Shown here in pieces: positions 34,276 to 45,557 of a DNA stretch of 64,000 nucleotides. The DNA is from Neopestalotiopsis rosae (Eukaryota; Ascomycota; Sordariomycetes; Amphisphaeriales; Sporocadaceae). Each line of letters opens with the position of its first letter. The stretch's first letter is position 1. The notes beneath the pieces are model-generated. The model was given only the letters and a program-made list of their open reading frames with translations. It was not told where the DNA came from and did not search any database. The DNA lies in assembly GCA_023078685.1 (NCBI GenBank), contig JALGAS010000002.1:1488001-1552000 (forward strand), written 5' to 3'. The position numbers and the translations under genes are program-made.

Positions 34276-37258
34276 CTACTTGGCTCGATCCCGGAAGGTG
34301 ACAAATTCCCGAACACGAGCCTGGTGGTCGTCGCAGCACCGTATCCACTGCTTTCGGATCTCATGGTCTTGCTGCAACTCGGCTTGGTATGTAGCTGCGC
34401 CGTCTTCGCCTTGAACACCTTCGAGCCAGGCTCGGCCAAATTGTCCTCGGCGCTTCTGCATCTCGAATTGGCGTGTAGCAAAGTGTGTGAGGATCATCTC
34501 ATTGAAAGTCTCCCATTTCTCCATGTAGTTGTAGAAGTCTTGAGAGTACTTTCTCCATTGAGTATTGCTTGGGCGCAAGCCTGGAACGGCCATTGTAGGA
34601 GGCAAACGTGGAGCAACTGGCACCGCCGGAAAGTCTAGCGCTGGGGCTACCTGAGGCTTCGCTAAGGGCACTTGACCCGAAGCTTGGCTTTCGAATGGCA
34701 ATGTGGTCTTGAGATCGTTGAACGAGTTGAGGCCAGTAGGCTGAGGATCGGTAAAGGGCTCGACCTTTTTGAAATCTGCAAAAGTGGCTCGGAATTCCTC
34801 CGAGTCTTCGGATCCACCATTCTGTGCTACAAAAGGCTGAGCGCTAGCTGGTGCTGACTTGGTCTGTGTAGCAGCAGTGTTTGTTGCATCTGTCGATAAG
34901 GTAGGGCGATGTTCTTGTTCCTTGCCCTTGACGTCCACATTGCCAGCCCTCCATTCGGGTCGAGTCGGCTCGACAGGGATTTTTCTTGCACCATCTTCCG
35001 TCAGATCTTCCTCTCCCACTTCTGCTTCCTTTTCAACAGACGGCTCATCGATATCCATAGCCATGGGACTTTGAGTTCGGGGAGGGAGATTGGGGGCGGT
35101 ATCTGTCCATCCAGCCGTAGCGGTAGGAATCTCGTCGTCGTCATCGATGATACCTGCTGATCCGCCTCGGGTCACCTTGACCGGTTTAGAGCCCCTTCTC
35201 GAGTTTGTACGTCTTGTCGGTGACGTAGAAGCGCTACTTGGTTTTGGGACGAAATGCTCAGATCCTATCTTCTCGCCCCATTCGGCAGCTGAGAACTTCG
35301 TGCTGGCACCTTCATCTGAGGCGCTAGTGTCCGGTCGCATGGGACTGGGACCTAAACCCGGAGCGGGAGGGACAGGTCGTCTATTGATTTTCATCGGGGA
35401 TCCCCGGCGTCCAAGGCGGCTACTTGACTGCGATCCGCGCTTTGTAGGAAGAGGAGGGGGGTTGTCTTCTCCAGGAGGACCTCCGGCTGTAAAAGAGAAT
35501 GCCTCTGGCTGCTCGTCAACAAACTGGGTACTAATATTGTCAGTGCTCTTGCGACCAAATGTCGGCGAAGTGTGTGCCGAGTTGTGCGTATAACCGAAGC
35601 TATTCAAACCATTAGTACTGCCTTGAAAGTGATATGTTGGAACCGTTGCGAACTCGACACGCTTCTCTTCACTGAATCCCGCATCATTCAAGACGCCATC
35701 CGAAGCAGGTTCCTCTTTGCTGCGAATCAGGCGATCCACATGACTCTTGAGGTACTGCTCGAATGGCAATAGTCCTGAAGTGGATCGCTTCACTCCACTT
35801 AGAGTGCTTGAGAGACGTGATCGAGTCGTACTTGGATGTGCAGTTGCTCTCTGAAACTTTGCAGAGGGCACATTTGTTTTAAAACGATTTTGCGTGGCTG
35901 GAGCCATGGGTGGCGAGGTTGCATACTTGGTTGAGTTTTCACTAGGCTGATTCGCAGTACCGTCCGTTCCTAATGAATTGCTGGTGAGTTTATGCCTATG
36001 ACGGTCCAGCAATATAGACTCACGGCTCTTGTTAGCTGCCGATTGCGATGATGTATGGGCAGATTCCGCCGACTTGGGTCTGTATCGGTCGCTAGGTCCG
36101 GATCTGTGGGAAGTAGAAGTTGAGTTCGTGGTAGGGTTCACCTTAGCACCGGTGTTGACTTTGGTTGAGTCCTCGGAGCTGCCATCATTACTAGAGCTAC
36201 GGGGCGTACTTGAACTTCGCTGACGTGGAAAGGGAAACGAGGTATCTGCGTTGTTGCTGGTGGAGGGTCGACTCGAGTCACGAGTACTGCGGGCTCGGTT
36301 CAGACCATCACCAAAAAGGCTCGTCTTCTCGCCTCCAGGGGTGGCATACGGGGAGCTATGTCTTCCGTCCATGTCTCTAAATTGTGCCAAGGGATCGGGT
36401 ACGGCGGACGTCCGTCGGCTCTGACTTGTTGTCTGGGCGGGCTCATCAGGAAAGATGTTTGTGCTCTTTCGAGTCGTAAAGTAGTTATTATTAGAAACGG
36501 GAGGTTCGTCTCCTAAGCCTGGCGATCTCGGCGTGAAGCCTGTCCTTCTCGCAGTATTGCCAAATGAAGCCTGTGCCTTTTGCTTTTGTGAAGCGGTTCT
36601 CGGAATTCCTTCAGAATCAGAAGCCTTGCTGTCGCGAGCCGAAGATGTAGGCGGGCGGCCTGGCGTAGGCGGCGGCTTTCGCGGGGTATTTGCGTTTGCG
36701 TTGCTTCGCATGTTTCTCCACGCATCATAATGAGCCTTTGCTGAGCCCGCATCCGGCTTTTGCGAAGAACTCTTGCGAGAGTCCGCGCCCGAACTCTGAC
36801 CCCAATTGCTGTATCTCGAGGCACCGGGTGTTGGGCGAGGCTGAGTGCCTGCTCCAGCCGTATTCGCACCTGTTCGCTTTGGTGGAGGGGGAAAGTCCGA
36901 GCCCGCATTGGCCCAGGGATTTCCTCTGACACCCGAAGAAGTGGGAAATCTTCCTGCGGACTTGCTGCGTGCCTCATCGTATTGGCGCTTCAGTGTCGGA
37001 TCGGTTAGGATTTCGAAGGCCGCTTGGATGATTTGGAACTTCTTAGAAGCCTCTTCTTCCTTTCCTCGGTTTCGGTCAGGATGCCATTGCATAGCTACAA
37101 AATCAATCGATTAGCATGGTTCGCTGAGCAAGAGCGGGGGATCCGACGTGGGAGATCGTACCAAGTTTTCTGTACTGCTTCTTGACATCGTCTGCGGATG
37201 AAGCCGGTGTCACCTGAAGGTCCGCATAGTAGTTGCGGGTGGCGTCGACCTTCGGCAT
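34276..37258 (-). CDS. Long J-domain (DnaJ/Hsp40) protein
   Basis: Two exons, 37162-37258 and 34276-37094, give 971 aa. The small first exon begins MPKVDATRNYYADLQV and joins through RKLAMQWHPDRNRG. Residues about 8-73 form a complete J domain with the HPD motif at residues 37-39, which stimulates Hsp70 ATPase. Residues 80-830 are long, disordered and Ser/Pro/Thr-rich, with patches of GRF- and PP-type low complexity. The last 100 residues (from PSNTQWRKYSQDFYNYMEKW to VREFVTFRDRAK) are ordered and helical, rich in Trp, Phe and Lys, and look conserved. There is no Gly/Phe region, zinc-finger region or membrane segment, so this is a class C J protein. It probably targets Hsp70 to a specific client; which one is unknown. 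Confidence 0.9.
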
Positions 37259-39274
37259 GTTGATTGAGCCAAGACCTCCGGAGAGGCTGGCGAGGAGTGC
37301 GATTTGGTGAAGATTGAAGTTCTAGAGTCGCATTCGTTCGTACCAGGTCGGTGGGGGTGGTGTGGTTGTGGTGTTTGCAGATGAGGTCTGCGTGGCTGCT
37401 GCTGAGCAAAAAGAACCCGTGGACTTGCCACAGCTGCCGAAAGAAGGTGCAAGTGCGAAATTGGACCCTTGAGGAAGCTTGAAAAATGTTTGCGAACAAA
37501 TTGCCTGGGTGCTTCTTCTTTGGGCAGTGACCTGACCCGACTGTGAGCTAGTTATTTTGAGGCGGGTCTCGTTGCCTGGTGAGATGCGTATTGGAGCTTT
37601 GGAGCTAGACAGACATAATGTTACTTTCGCGATGTGGAGGGTAGGTAAGGGTCCGGGTCGTTGCTCCTCGGCGCAGCCGCAGTAGTGAGTAGTAGTGGTA
37701 GTAGTTAGTGGTGAAGGCACGCGAGGCGACTTTGGCGAAGTATCTCGAAGATGAAGGTATAGAGAAGAAGAATAAAAAAAGTCAGTGTCTTGCTTGCGAT
37801 GGAAGGCAAATTCTCTCTCGTCTAATAATAAGTGTAGCGTCCAGTGTTCAGGTGCTGCGCGAAATGAGGGGACGCAGGAACTGAAGTAATGAAGCCCAAA
37901 ACGTCGATCTAATGGGAAATTATTGAATCTGCTGTAAATAGAGGGGTTGAATAACGAGCGCGCCGGCGAGGATGGTCATAAGAAGTAGAAAACAGGAGGG
38001 GAAAAGCAGGTGTCGTCGATGTTTTGAAGAAAGGCTGGAAGAAGTCAAGTCACGCGAAAGCTGCAAGAGTTCCAAGCGGCGACGTATGTATGTCAGACTT
38101 CCCGTTCATTCAAAGTCAACAGATGACATCTGAATGAATTGCATGTCAGGTTGTTAGCTGTTAGTGTTAAGCTGGGCAGCCTCGAAAGTGGGGCCAGGGC
38201 CGCATCTGCGCGCGTGCTCCCGATGGACCTAAAACTGCCATGAAGCGGGGCAAGGGTCTTGGTACCTACATTGATTACAGACTACTTGAGGGTCAGGCCC
38301 ATTACATTCTCTCTCTCCCCTTCCCTCTGTTTGAATACTGTCTAGATCAATACATGGGGTTGACGGCATGAGTTGATACAAGGTGGTTATTCTTTGTTCA
38401 TGTAAAGTGATACAACACCCCTTCTGAATGTCTAGCTGACTATAGGTAGTTGGTCTCGTTGAGCGAGAATCTTCGTGTTACCTCTCTACTGCCCCACTAG
38501 TGTATTGAAGCATTCACACTCCAGGACAGAATGCTAACAGGGACGGCCAAAAGCAGTACGCACAACCACTAAACTTGAATTTCGCCTCGTTCTAGAATAG
38601 ACTCGTTCACCCAGATGCGTGCGAATAAGAAGCAACAGCAGCAGTAGTCAGGCAACAGATACGAATACACGCATGCTCAAAAGAGGCAACCCTCTGGCTA
38701 TGTATCCAATGTGAGTCAATACAAGACACCCCGAGATGCCACAGCCACAGTACAATGACGAATGCTGAACCGCTAGTCGGAGAACCGGCAAGGCGAATTA
38801 CAAAGTCAGCGCCTTTGATGTAGGGAGGGAAGCAGGCAATGGGGCAGAAATGTCTTGATCACCCAAGTTAACAACCGTGAATTCTGCCTATCTAAATAGA
38901 CATGATCATTCACAAGTTACACCCTGCTGCAATACAGTGCTCCGTTATTTGCGAAATAATGAATGTCATCTCTGTTAACACGAGATATCCCTGTCTAGAT
39001 ACCCGACTGCATAGAGACCGGGGGGCGCTCCAAGCTTTGCAATCAAGTTGTGCAGTAAGTGGCATAATGCATGGTTGAACTAATGACGTCATTTGTTTAT
39101 ACTCTCGGGTCACCCACGCAACAGGGATTGCACAAATCGGATAAACAATACATTGATGTGATGAGATATAATTAATGTTTCGTTCAATTATAATGCATTA
39201 CTAGGATTCTATCATTTTGAAACATGGTGTGTTATAGAGCGAGTAAACTGAAGCCTCCACTGGCAGGATGGCTT
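37259..39274. other. Long intergenic region (2 kb), no gene seen
   Basis: Holds the promoter of the J-domain gene and the 3' flank of the Zn2Cys6 gene. No supported frame; CT- and AG-rich patches only. Confidence 0.5.
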
Positions 39275-41777
39275 CTACCAAATTCTATCACGTCCTATCG
39301 TCTCAGATATCCAATCTGTGTCCATGTCATCAATAGAGTTGGCCAGATCCATGATATCGGCCGTCGTTAATGGGTCGCCAGGGTCAATACCCGCCAGCGT
39401 GAACGGGGGATCAAAGCTGGACGACTCTTGCGCAAAGTACGCTGTAGTAGCAGCAGAACTGGCAGTGATATCTCTTTCAGGCACGCTGCTTGGTGACAAT
39501 AGCTGCTGCTGAAGGTTATGTTGCTGCTGTTGCTGTTGCTGCTGTCCTGGATCTTCCGACACGGTGTTGAGCTCTTCAAACAGCTTCCTCAAGTGATCTA
39601 GCTCTCCTTTGCGCACCCGCGCTACCTGGTTTCCGCTCAACATCAGGTCGCCAAAAACGGCATAGGCGGTCATAATCCATTTGGAACCATTGTCGATCAA
39701 AGCAGCATCAATGGACATGGCAACAAGTACATTGATTGTCGCTGCTGAAAGCGAGTCCAGATCAGAAGGTAGAAATGGGTCTGTATAAATTATCAGCCAG
39801 AAATTCTATATGTCTACCGAGCTGTTTACTCACCTATGAGCGCCTGTTCTAGCAATGACTCTAGCATTCCGAGTATTTGCACTGAAGAGTCTAGACACAT
39901 TTGTATGATACTGTACGAGGTCTTTGAACCGTTGAGCTTGGCTTGGCAATCTTCTCGAGAGTCTAATCGGAGCTTGAGATAGCAAAATAGAAGCGGACGT
40001 GTGGCGAGAATAATACACTGCAGAGACAGTTATTAGCCAGTCAATGCAGTACGAGTTTGGATACACTTACCCGATGATACTCGAGATGCAAATGAGCTGA
40101 AGTCCTTGATATCCCGTCACTGCGCTGTTCGGGAGACAACGGAAACCATTGATGAAGATCTTTCTGCGCTTCAGCAATGTCCGCCAGTGCACTTTTGATG
40201 CCTTGATGAAAGCTGCGGCTGAGTTGTCCGCCAACGCCATACACATCTGCCTGGTCAGTGACATGTTTATTACAGCAAGATCCCTCGTCATGACTTACTG
40301 CGGTTGATATCGGCAATGAGGTGGGACAGCTTGAGCTGCATCTTCAAAGCCGTAGTTCGGGCAATGGAGCCACCAAACATGGGAAGCTGGCAGTAGACAT
40401 CGTGGCTCCGCACAGACTGCGCAAGTCCCGCGACCGATGCCATCTCACGGTCGAGAAGATAGACGGTCCACCAGACCCGCCGAATACGCTCGACTGATTC
40501 GTTGCCAAAGCGATCTGCCTGTATGTCTGTATTGAGACCATAGCACAGAGCCAAACGCACCGCTTGACCCATCTAGATTTGGGTGCGTCGTTAGCATCCG
40601 GTGAATAAGAAAGGACAGCAAGTACTACTTACATAGTTTTGAGCTACAATGCGGTAGTCCAAGCAATGCAAGTATAGTGCAATACATGTCAAGACCTCGA
40701 CTGCGTGTACTGGATGCCTCCACAGCATAATCATGCTGGGCAATGCCTGGAGCGCCTCCAGAAAGTACTCGAGTCCAGGAGCGTCCTTTCCGCGCTTCCT
40801 GACCGTGAATCCTTTACCAAACGCCAGAACGACCATGAAATGAACATACCAGAGCTTGTCAATGGCGCCTCGGTCTGATGGGTTTTCGTAAAAGACATAG
40901 AATGTCGACATGAAGGTGTCTTCGTCAAACATGTGGTACAGCTGCGCGCAATGAAACTTGACAGCGTTGATGAGATAAATGGAATGGTCGATAGCCGGGA
41001 TCGTCACAGGCGGACAGCCAGTATTCGTTGATGCCCCATCCCATTTAAGGTCATAGGCATTCCCGAGACCTTCAATATTACGGCCCATGTCGGGAATGCG
41101 ATTTCTGAACACACGTTCGTAAACCATGTTGAGAACTTTTTGTGTAAAAGTCCAACTCGCTGAGGTGCCTAGATAGAAGGTCATTCCATTGCGTGCCGTC
41201 ATGAAAGTTGAGCAATCAGTTGCCAGTAAGTTTGTCAAGGCTGGTTCTTCGCTCGTCCCTCGCGTAGAGGAAGGCTCTCCGCCGAGCTGAATGCCATTGC
41301 GACCGTGACTCGATGCAAAAGTATCGTCATCTTCAGGCTCAATGAGGGAGCTTGCGTCAAGCTCAACGGATGGACCTGGTGTGATGGTTTGGTATTCGTG
41401 CGTGGGAGCAGTGTTCGAACGAGATGCCTGTCTTTGTAGCTCGTTTATGAAACTTGACAGCACAAAGTTAATGAGGAAGTTGGCAACGGCAAATATTACG
41501 AAACGCGCCTTTTCTAATTTCAACATACCCTCTTGTGACTACAACCCGACGATGGTTTTCATTGAAGTGACAGGCCAGATCGCGCTTCGTACAGGCATCA
41601 CACGGAAGACGTCCGCTACATCTGATTTTCTGCTTACGACAACGCTCGCAGCTTGAGTTCAAAATTAGATCTAAAATACACTCATTGTGACTGAATATCA
41701 AATTGTCTAGAGACTTACGCGTTGGGTGAGCGTCTTGGTGCTCTTCTCGACGCCCTAATATTGGCGCTTCTTTCCAT
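39275..41777 (-). CDS. Zn(II)2Cys6 fungal transcription factor
   Basis: Seven exons (41719-41777, 41529-41651, 40633-41452, 40299-40572, 40071-40246, 39834-40017, 39275-39780) give 713 aa; all junctions are GT-AG and keep frame. The zinc cluster is complete: Cys21, 24, 31, 37, 40, 47 (CERCRKQKIRC, then CDACTKRDLAC). A short linker and dimerisation segment follow. The fungal-specific transcription-factor middle domain runs about residues 200-520, with typical blocks IRRVWWTVYLLDREMAS and CIILATRPLLF. The C-terminus carries a Gln run of eight plus more Gln, then an acidic tail (IDDMDTDW) that looks like an activation domain. It is divergent from the Rieske oxygenase gene, so that gene is a candidate target. 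Confidence 0.92.
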
Positions 41778-43333
41778 CGCCGGAAGTGCATCCGGGCACG
41801 ATGTTGCTTTCCCTGATGGCACACCCCTGTTTGGGAGGATTGGAATATGATACAATTTTGCAACAAGATACAGTGAGGACAAGCAATTCGAATAACGAGA
41901 CGTCCTTCAAATTCCTGGGCATTGCCTTCCGCCACTAGGTTTGTGGGTTGTAGTGATGAACGATAAGCGGACCATTTTACCCCACAAATATCGGATCGGA
42001 AGCGCATCCGGTCATGCAGAAGCGGTATACTAAACCAATGAAGGTGTCGCGGCCACGAATACTTCTTCGCGGATATGTAATCGATATGATGTGGACCGTA
42101 GCATTTGCTTTGCTTTAGACTACTGAATGCAACTGCAGAGGCAATTCAAGGCATGTGCGAGCATTTCTTTCTGATCACGAAGTCAAACAGATTGTATTCA
42201 GGATGTCTGCTGCTCCTATCTGGAACAGTTTACTTTCCAACCGCATATATTACTCAACTAGAATTCATCAATGGAACATTGATCCATTTAATACATTTGT
42301 GCAGTTCAGGCTACCTTCAAGGACAGTGCGCATATGTCTCAATTCAACAAGTAGCCGTTTTCAATCGACTGATACACATAAGGATTGGATAGGTGCGAAG
42401 TTGTGATACAATACATAGATCATACTGATTCAGCAATGATAGGCTTTTCGAGGCGCTATATATCATGTAGTCCCTTATAGGAAGATATTGAGCGATGATC
42501 TATCTATACACTAGATAACAAAGACCAAGCCCACTATGACCTCCGCCACCTACAACATCTGCCCAGGCTATCGAAGGTACGCAGTCTAGACTCTGATAAT
42601 CAACAGCTGACAACGCCATCCGAGAGTGACTGCCTATATCGGGAACAAATTAACCGCTCGGGGTGAGCTTGACATAATTATGACAAACTGTGAAGCGCAG
42701 ATAGGCCATTGAGCATGTTGTGTTCTTGGAGTTAGCTGTTCGGAAGCCATTTGACATCCCCAACAGAGGCAAACCTGACTTTGTTTGTGCACTTGAAGCG
42801 ACGTGGCACAATCTGATAAGTATGCTACTATAAGCTCCATAGGATACAGGATTTGGGAAATGATAGGCTCAAGTATGACAATCAATGCCCTACTGCATAG
42901 CTCCTCACTCCTGTCTGGACGACGTATCATGTAGTAAAGTGCATGTCGGCTCGGATGAGCATCCGTTAGCTTCTCCCCAGCTGTGGCCCATAGTTCTCGC
43001 TATCATGACTGACAACACACTCACCCGTCTACGGCAGCAACCAATCACTTTCTTCGGAATGCAATCTTTATCTCTCGTGGTGGCACTATACCCCAGATTG
43101 AGGAATGAGGAGGGTGGGCTTGAGACATGCGTACGGATATGATGGCATGCAACCGATAGTAGAGATGGTCTATATATTTATGGTAGTATACAACAACTCA
43201 AAAAGAGCGTTGCACATTCCCATCAATAACACCATACACTCTCCCACAGAACTTTTTCCTCCTCACTTCTTTATTTACAAATTATACTCATCACCCTCAT
43301 CTGTAAACATCCGCACATACCACACACATCAGA
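41778..43333. other. Shared divergent region of the regulator and the Rieske oxygenase
   Basis: About 1.5 kb with no supported gene. The everted CGG site at 43025-43034 lies here. The final 100 bases before 43334 are C- and A-rich, as in a 5' UTR. Confidence 0.5.
43025..43034. promoter_or_regulatory. Everted CGG pair, CCG-N4-CGG
   Basis: CCGTCTACGG lies about 300 bp upstream of the oxygenase start. Zn2Cys6 dimers bind CGG half-sites; the adjacent divergent regulator is an obvious candidate, by inference only. Confidence 0.45.
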
Positions 43334-44741
43334 ATGACCTCGTCAATGCTACACTACTTTGGCTTCGGCGCCAACACGAAACCAGCAGACGGCCCCGTGG
43401 TCGACAAGCAGGAGCCCGTCCGCGCCTTGCCGGCCTCGTGGTACAGCTCCGACGACTTTTACAACCTCGAGCGGCGCGCCATCTTCTCGCGGCGGTGGCT
43501 CATGATGACCCACAACTCGCGCTTCAAGCAGGCCGGCGACTGGCTCCGCTACAACGTCGCCGGCTACGACCTCGTCATCATCCGCGACCGCGCGGGCGAG
43601 ATCAATGCCTTTCACAATGTCTGCCGGCACCGGGCCTATCCCGTCATTGAAAAGGAAGGGTCGGGAACGGCCATGATACTGGCGTGCAGGTGAGTTCCCA
43701 ACAACATATTGGTAGGTCCTCCATTTTACAAACACTTTTGCTCATCTCTCCTTGTTGTGTTCAGATACCACGGATGGTCGTATGGACTAAACGGCAAGCT
43801 CGCCAAAGCCACTGGCTTCAAGGACATGGACAAGGCTGAAAAGGAGCAAAACGGGCTGTTCCGTATCCACACCAAGATTGACAAGAACGGCTTCGTCTGG
43901 ATCAACATGGACGCCAAGGAAGAGCCCGAGGTGAGCTGGGACGAGCACTTCCAAAACGTCGACGTGCAGGAGCGGTACGGCCAGATGAACTTTGGCGACT
44001 ACGAGCTGGACCACACGTACGAGCTCGACGGCGAGTACAACTGGAAGGCCCTGTCGGACAACTTCAACGAGTGCTACCACTGCCCCACGACGCACTCGGA
44101 CATTCCGACCTTTCTCAACCTCGACTCGTTTGACAGCGATCTCAAGGGCGGCCACATCCAGCACCACTGCGAGTATACCCCAGAACAGCTCGACAAGGGA
44201 TTAAACGCACTGAGCACCTATTACTTTCCCAATGTCTCGATGACCATCTCGTAAGTTTCTACCAGTTTCCATGGAGAACAAAAAAAACCAGGTTTCCATT
44301 AACAGTGTGAACTCCGATGACAGACCACACTTTATGATGATCCAAAAGTTCCTGCCCTCGGGGTCCAAGAAGTCAGCCATGCACTACGAGGTCTTCCGCA
44401 ACAAGCACTCGTCCACCGAGGACTTTGAGCTCATCAGCAAAATGTACGCCCGCGTCATGGCCGAGGACAAGGTGCTCTGCAACAACGCCCAGAAGAACAT
44501 CAACACGGGCGTCTACGTCACGGGCCAGCTGCACCCAAAGCACGAAAAGGCCCCCATCTTCATCCAGGGCCTCATCCGCGAGGCCGTCACCGAGCACTAC
44601 AAGAAGGAAAAGGAGGCCGGGCGCGAGATTTGGCCCGCGCGCCAGCAGTTGCCGGATAATGCGACGGTCAGCATGGAAGATGTCGAGATTTGTGAGGGTC
44701 TCGCGTGCGCGCCGCAGAGTCAGGAAGTCCTGGCTTGGTAA
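43334..44741 (+). CDS. Rieske 2Fe-2S oxygenase, choline-monooxygenase type
   Basis: Three exons (43334-43689, 43765-44250, 44324-44741) give 419 aa. The Rieske cluster is Cys97, His99, Cys118, His121 (CRHRAYP then CRYHGW). The mononuclear iron site follows as Asn218-x2-Glu221-x2-His224-x4-His229 (NFNECYHCPTTH). This order and length match the alpha subunit of ring-hydroxylating oxygenases in the choline/carnitine monooxygenase group, which hydroxylate quaternary ammonium substrates such as choline to the aldehyde hydrate on the way to glycine betaine. No reductase or choline/aldehyde dehydrogenase gene is nearby, so electron partner and substrate are open. It needs a separate reductase. Intron positions restore ACRYHGW exactly. 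It may be controlled by the divergent Zn2Cys6 gene. Confidence 0.92.
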
Positions 44742-45557
44742 CTAGTAGTCAAGTCTGTTTTTTTGGGAAGCGCTTTGTAATTCGTGTAAGTTAGTACTTG
44801 ATTGGCTCTATAAAGAACGTCATCCACCGTATCACACCTATACTTTGAGCCTCCATACCGGATGGCCTTCCGATCCGTGAACTGTGGGGCAATATGTTGT
44901 TACACTGGCAGTACTTCATGCCCTTTACCAAGCTCCGCTCAAGCTACCAAACCCGACGGCTGATGCTTGAGTTACTCTATTGTAGATCATACCCATGGAT
45001 AACCACAGGCTGCCTCGTTGTTAAACTCTACCTGTAAAACCACGGGCAGATTGTCATCATTCATCCACATTTGGTCACATTCTCTGCAAGTCACTCCCCA
45101 AGTTTAGGGATCTTTCTTTCCCCACTCTACAGAGCACACCTAGGTATACATACCACTATGCCCACAGTGTCAGTAATTATCATGTCGGTCTGGCTTATAT
45201 ACTGCTTGCCGACGGTACGGTACCGAGTCATCAACGAAGCACATTAACTGATTTGCGATGGAACATCATGGTCTCCAAACGTAACTTGAGTGTCAATAAT
45301 GACTGCCTGCAATGGGCCTTCACTTCTTCCCTGCTACCTTTTTGAAATATAAACTACCAATCAAGTTCGTGGCTGTACTTTGAAAAGTCAACTCCAATAC
45401 ACCAAAAACGCCCCGTGTCCCAGCTCAACCGGCCAGTCCACTTCCTGTCTCAAATATGAATAATCCAAACAAACCCCTTCCCTAGGTAGCAAGTTGTGTT
45501 TTGGCACCGCCTCCACGTATAGAAAGAAAAGGATGCCGTCGATCAACCGAGAATGAT
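44742..45557. other. Convergent 3' regions, no gene seen
   Basis: About 800 bases between the oxygenase and INCENP genes; no supported frame. Confidence 0.5.
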
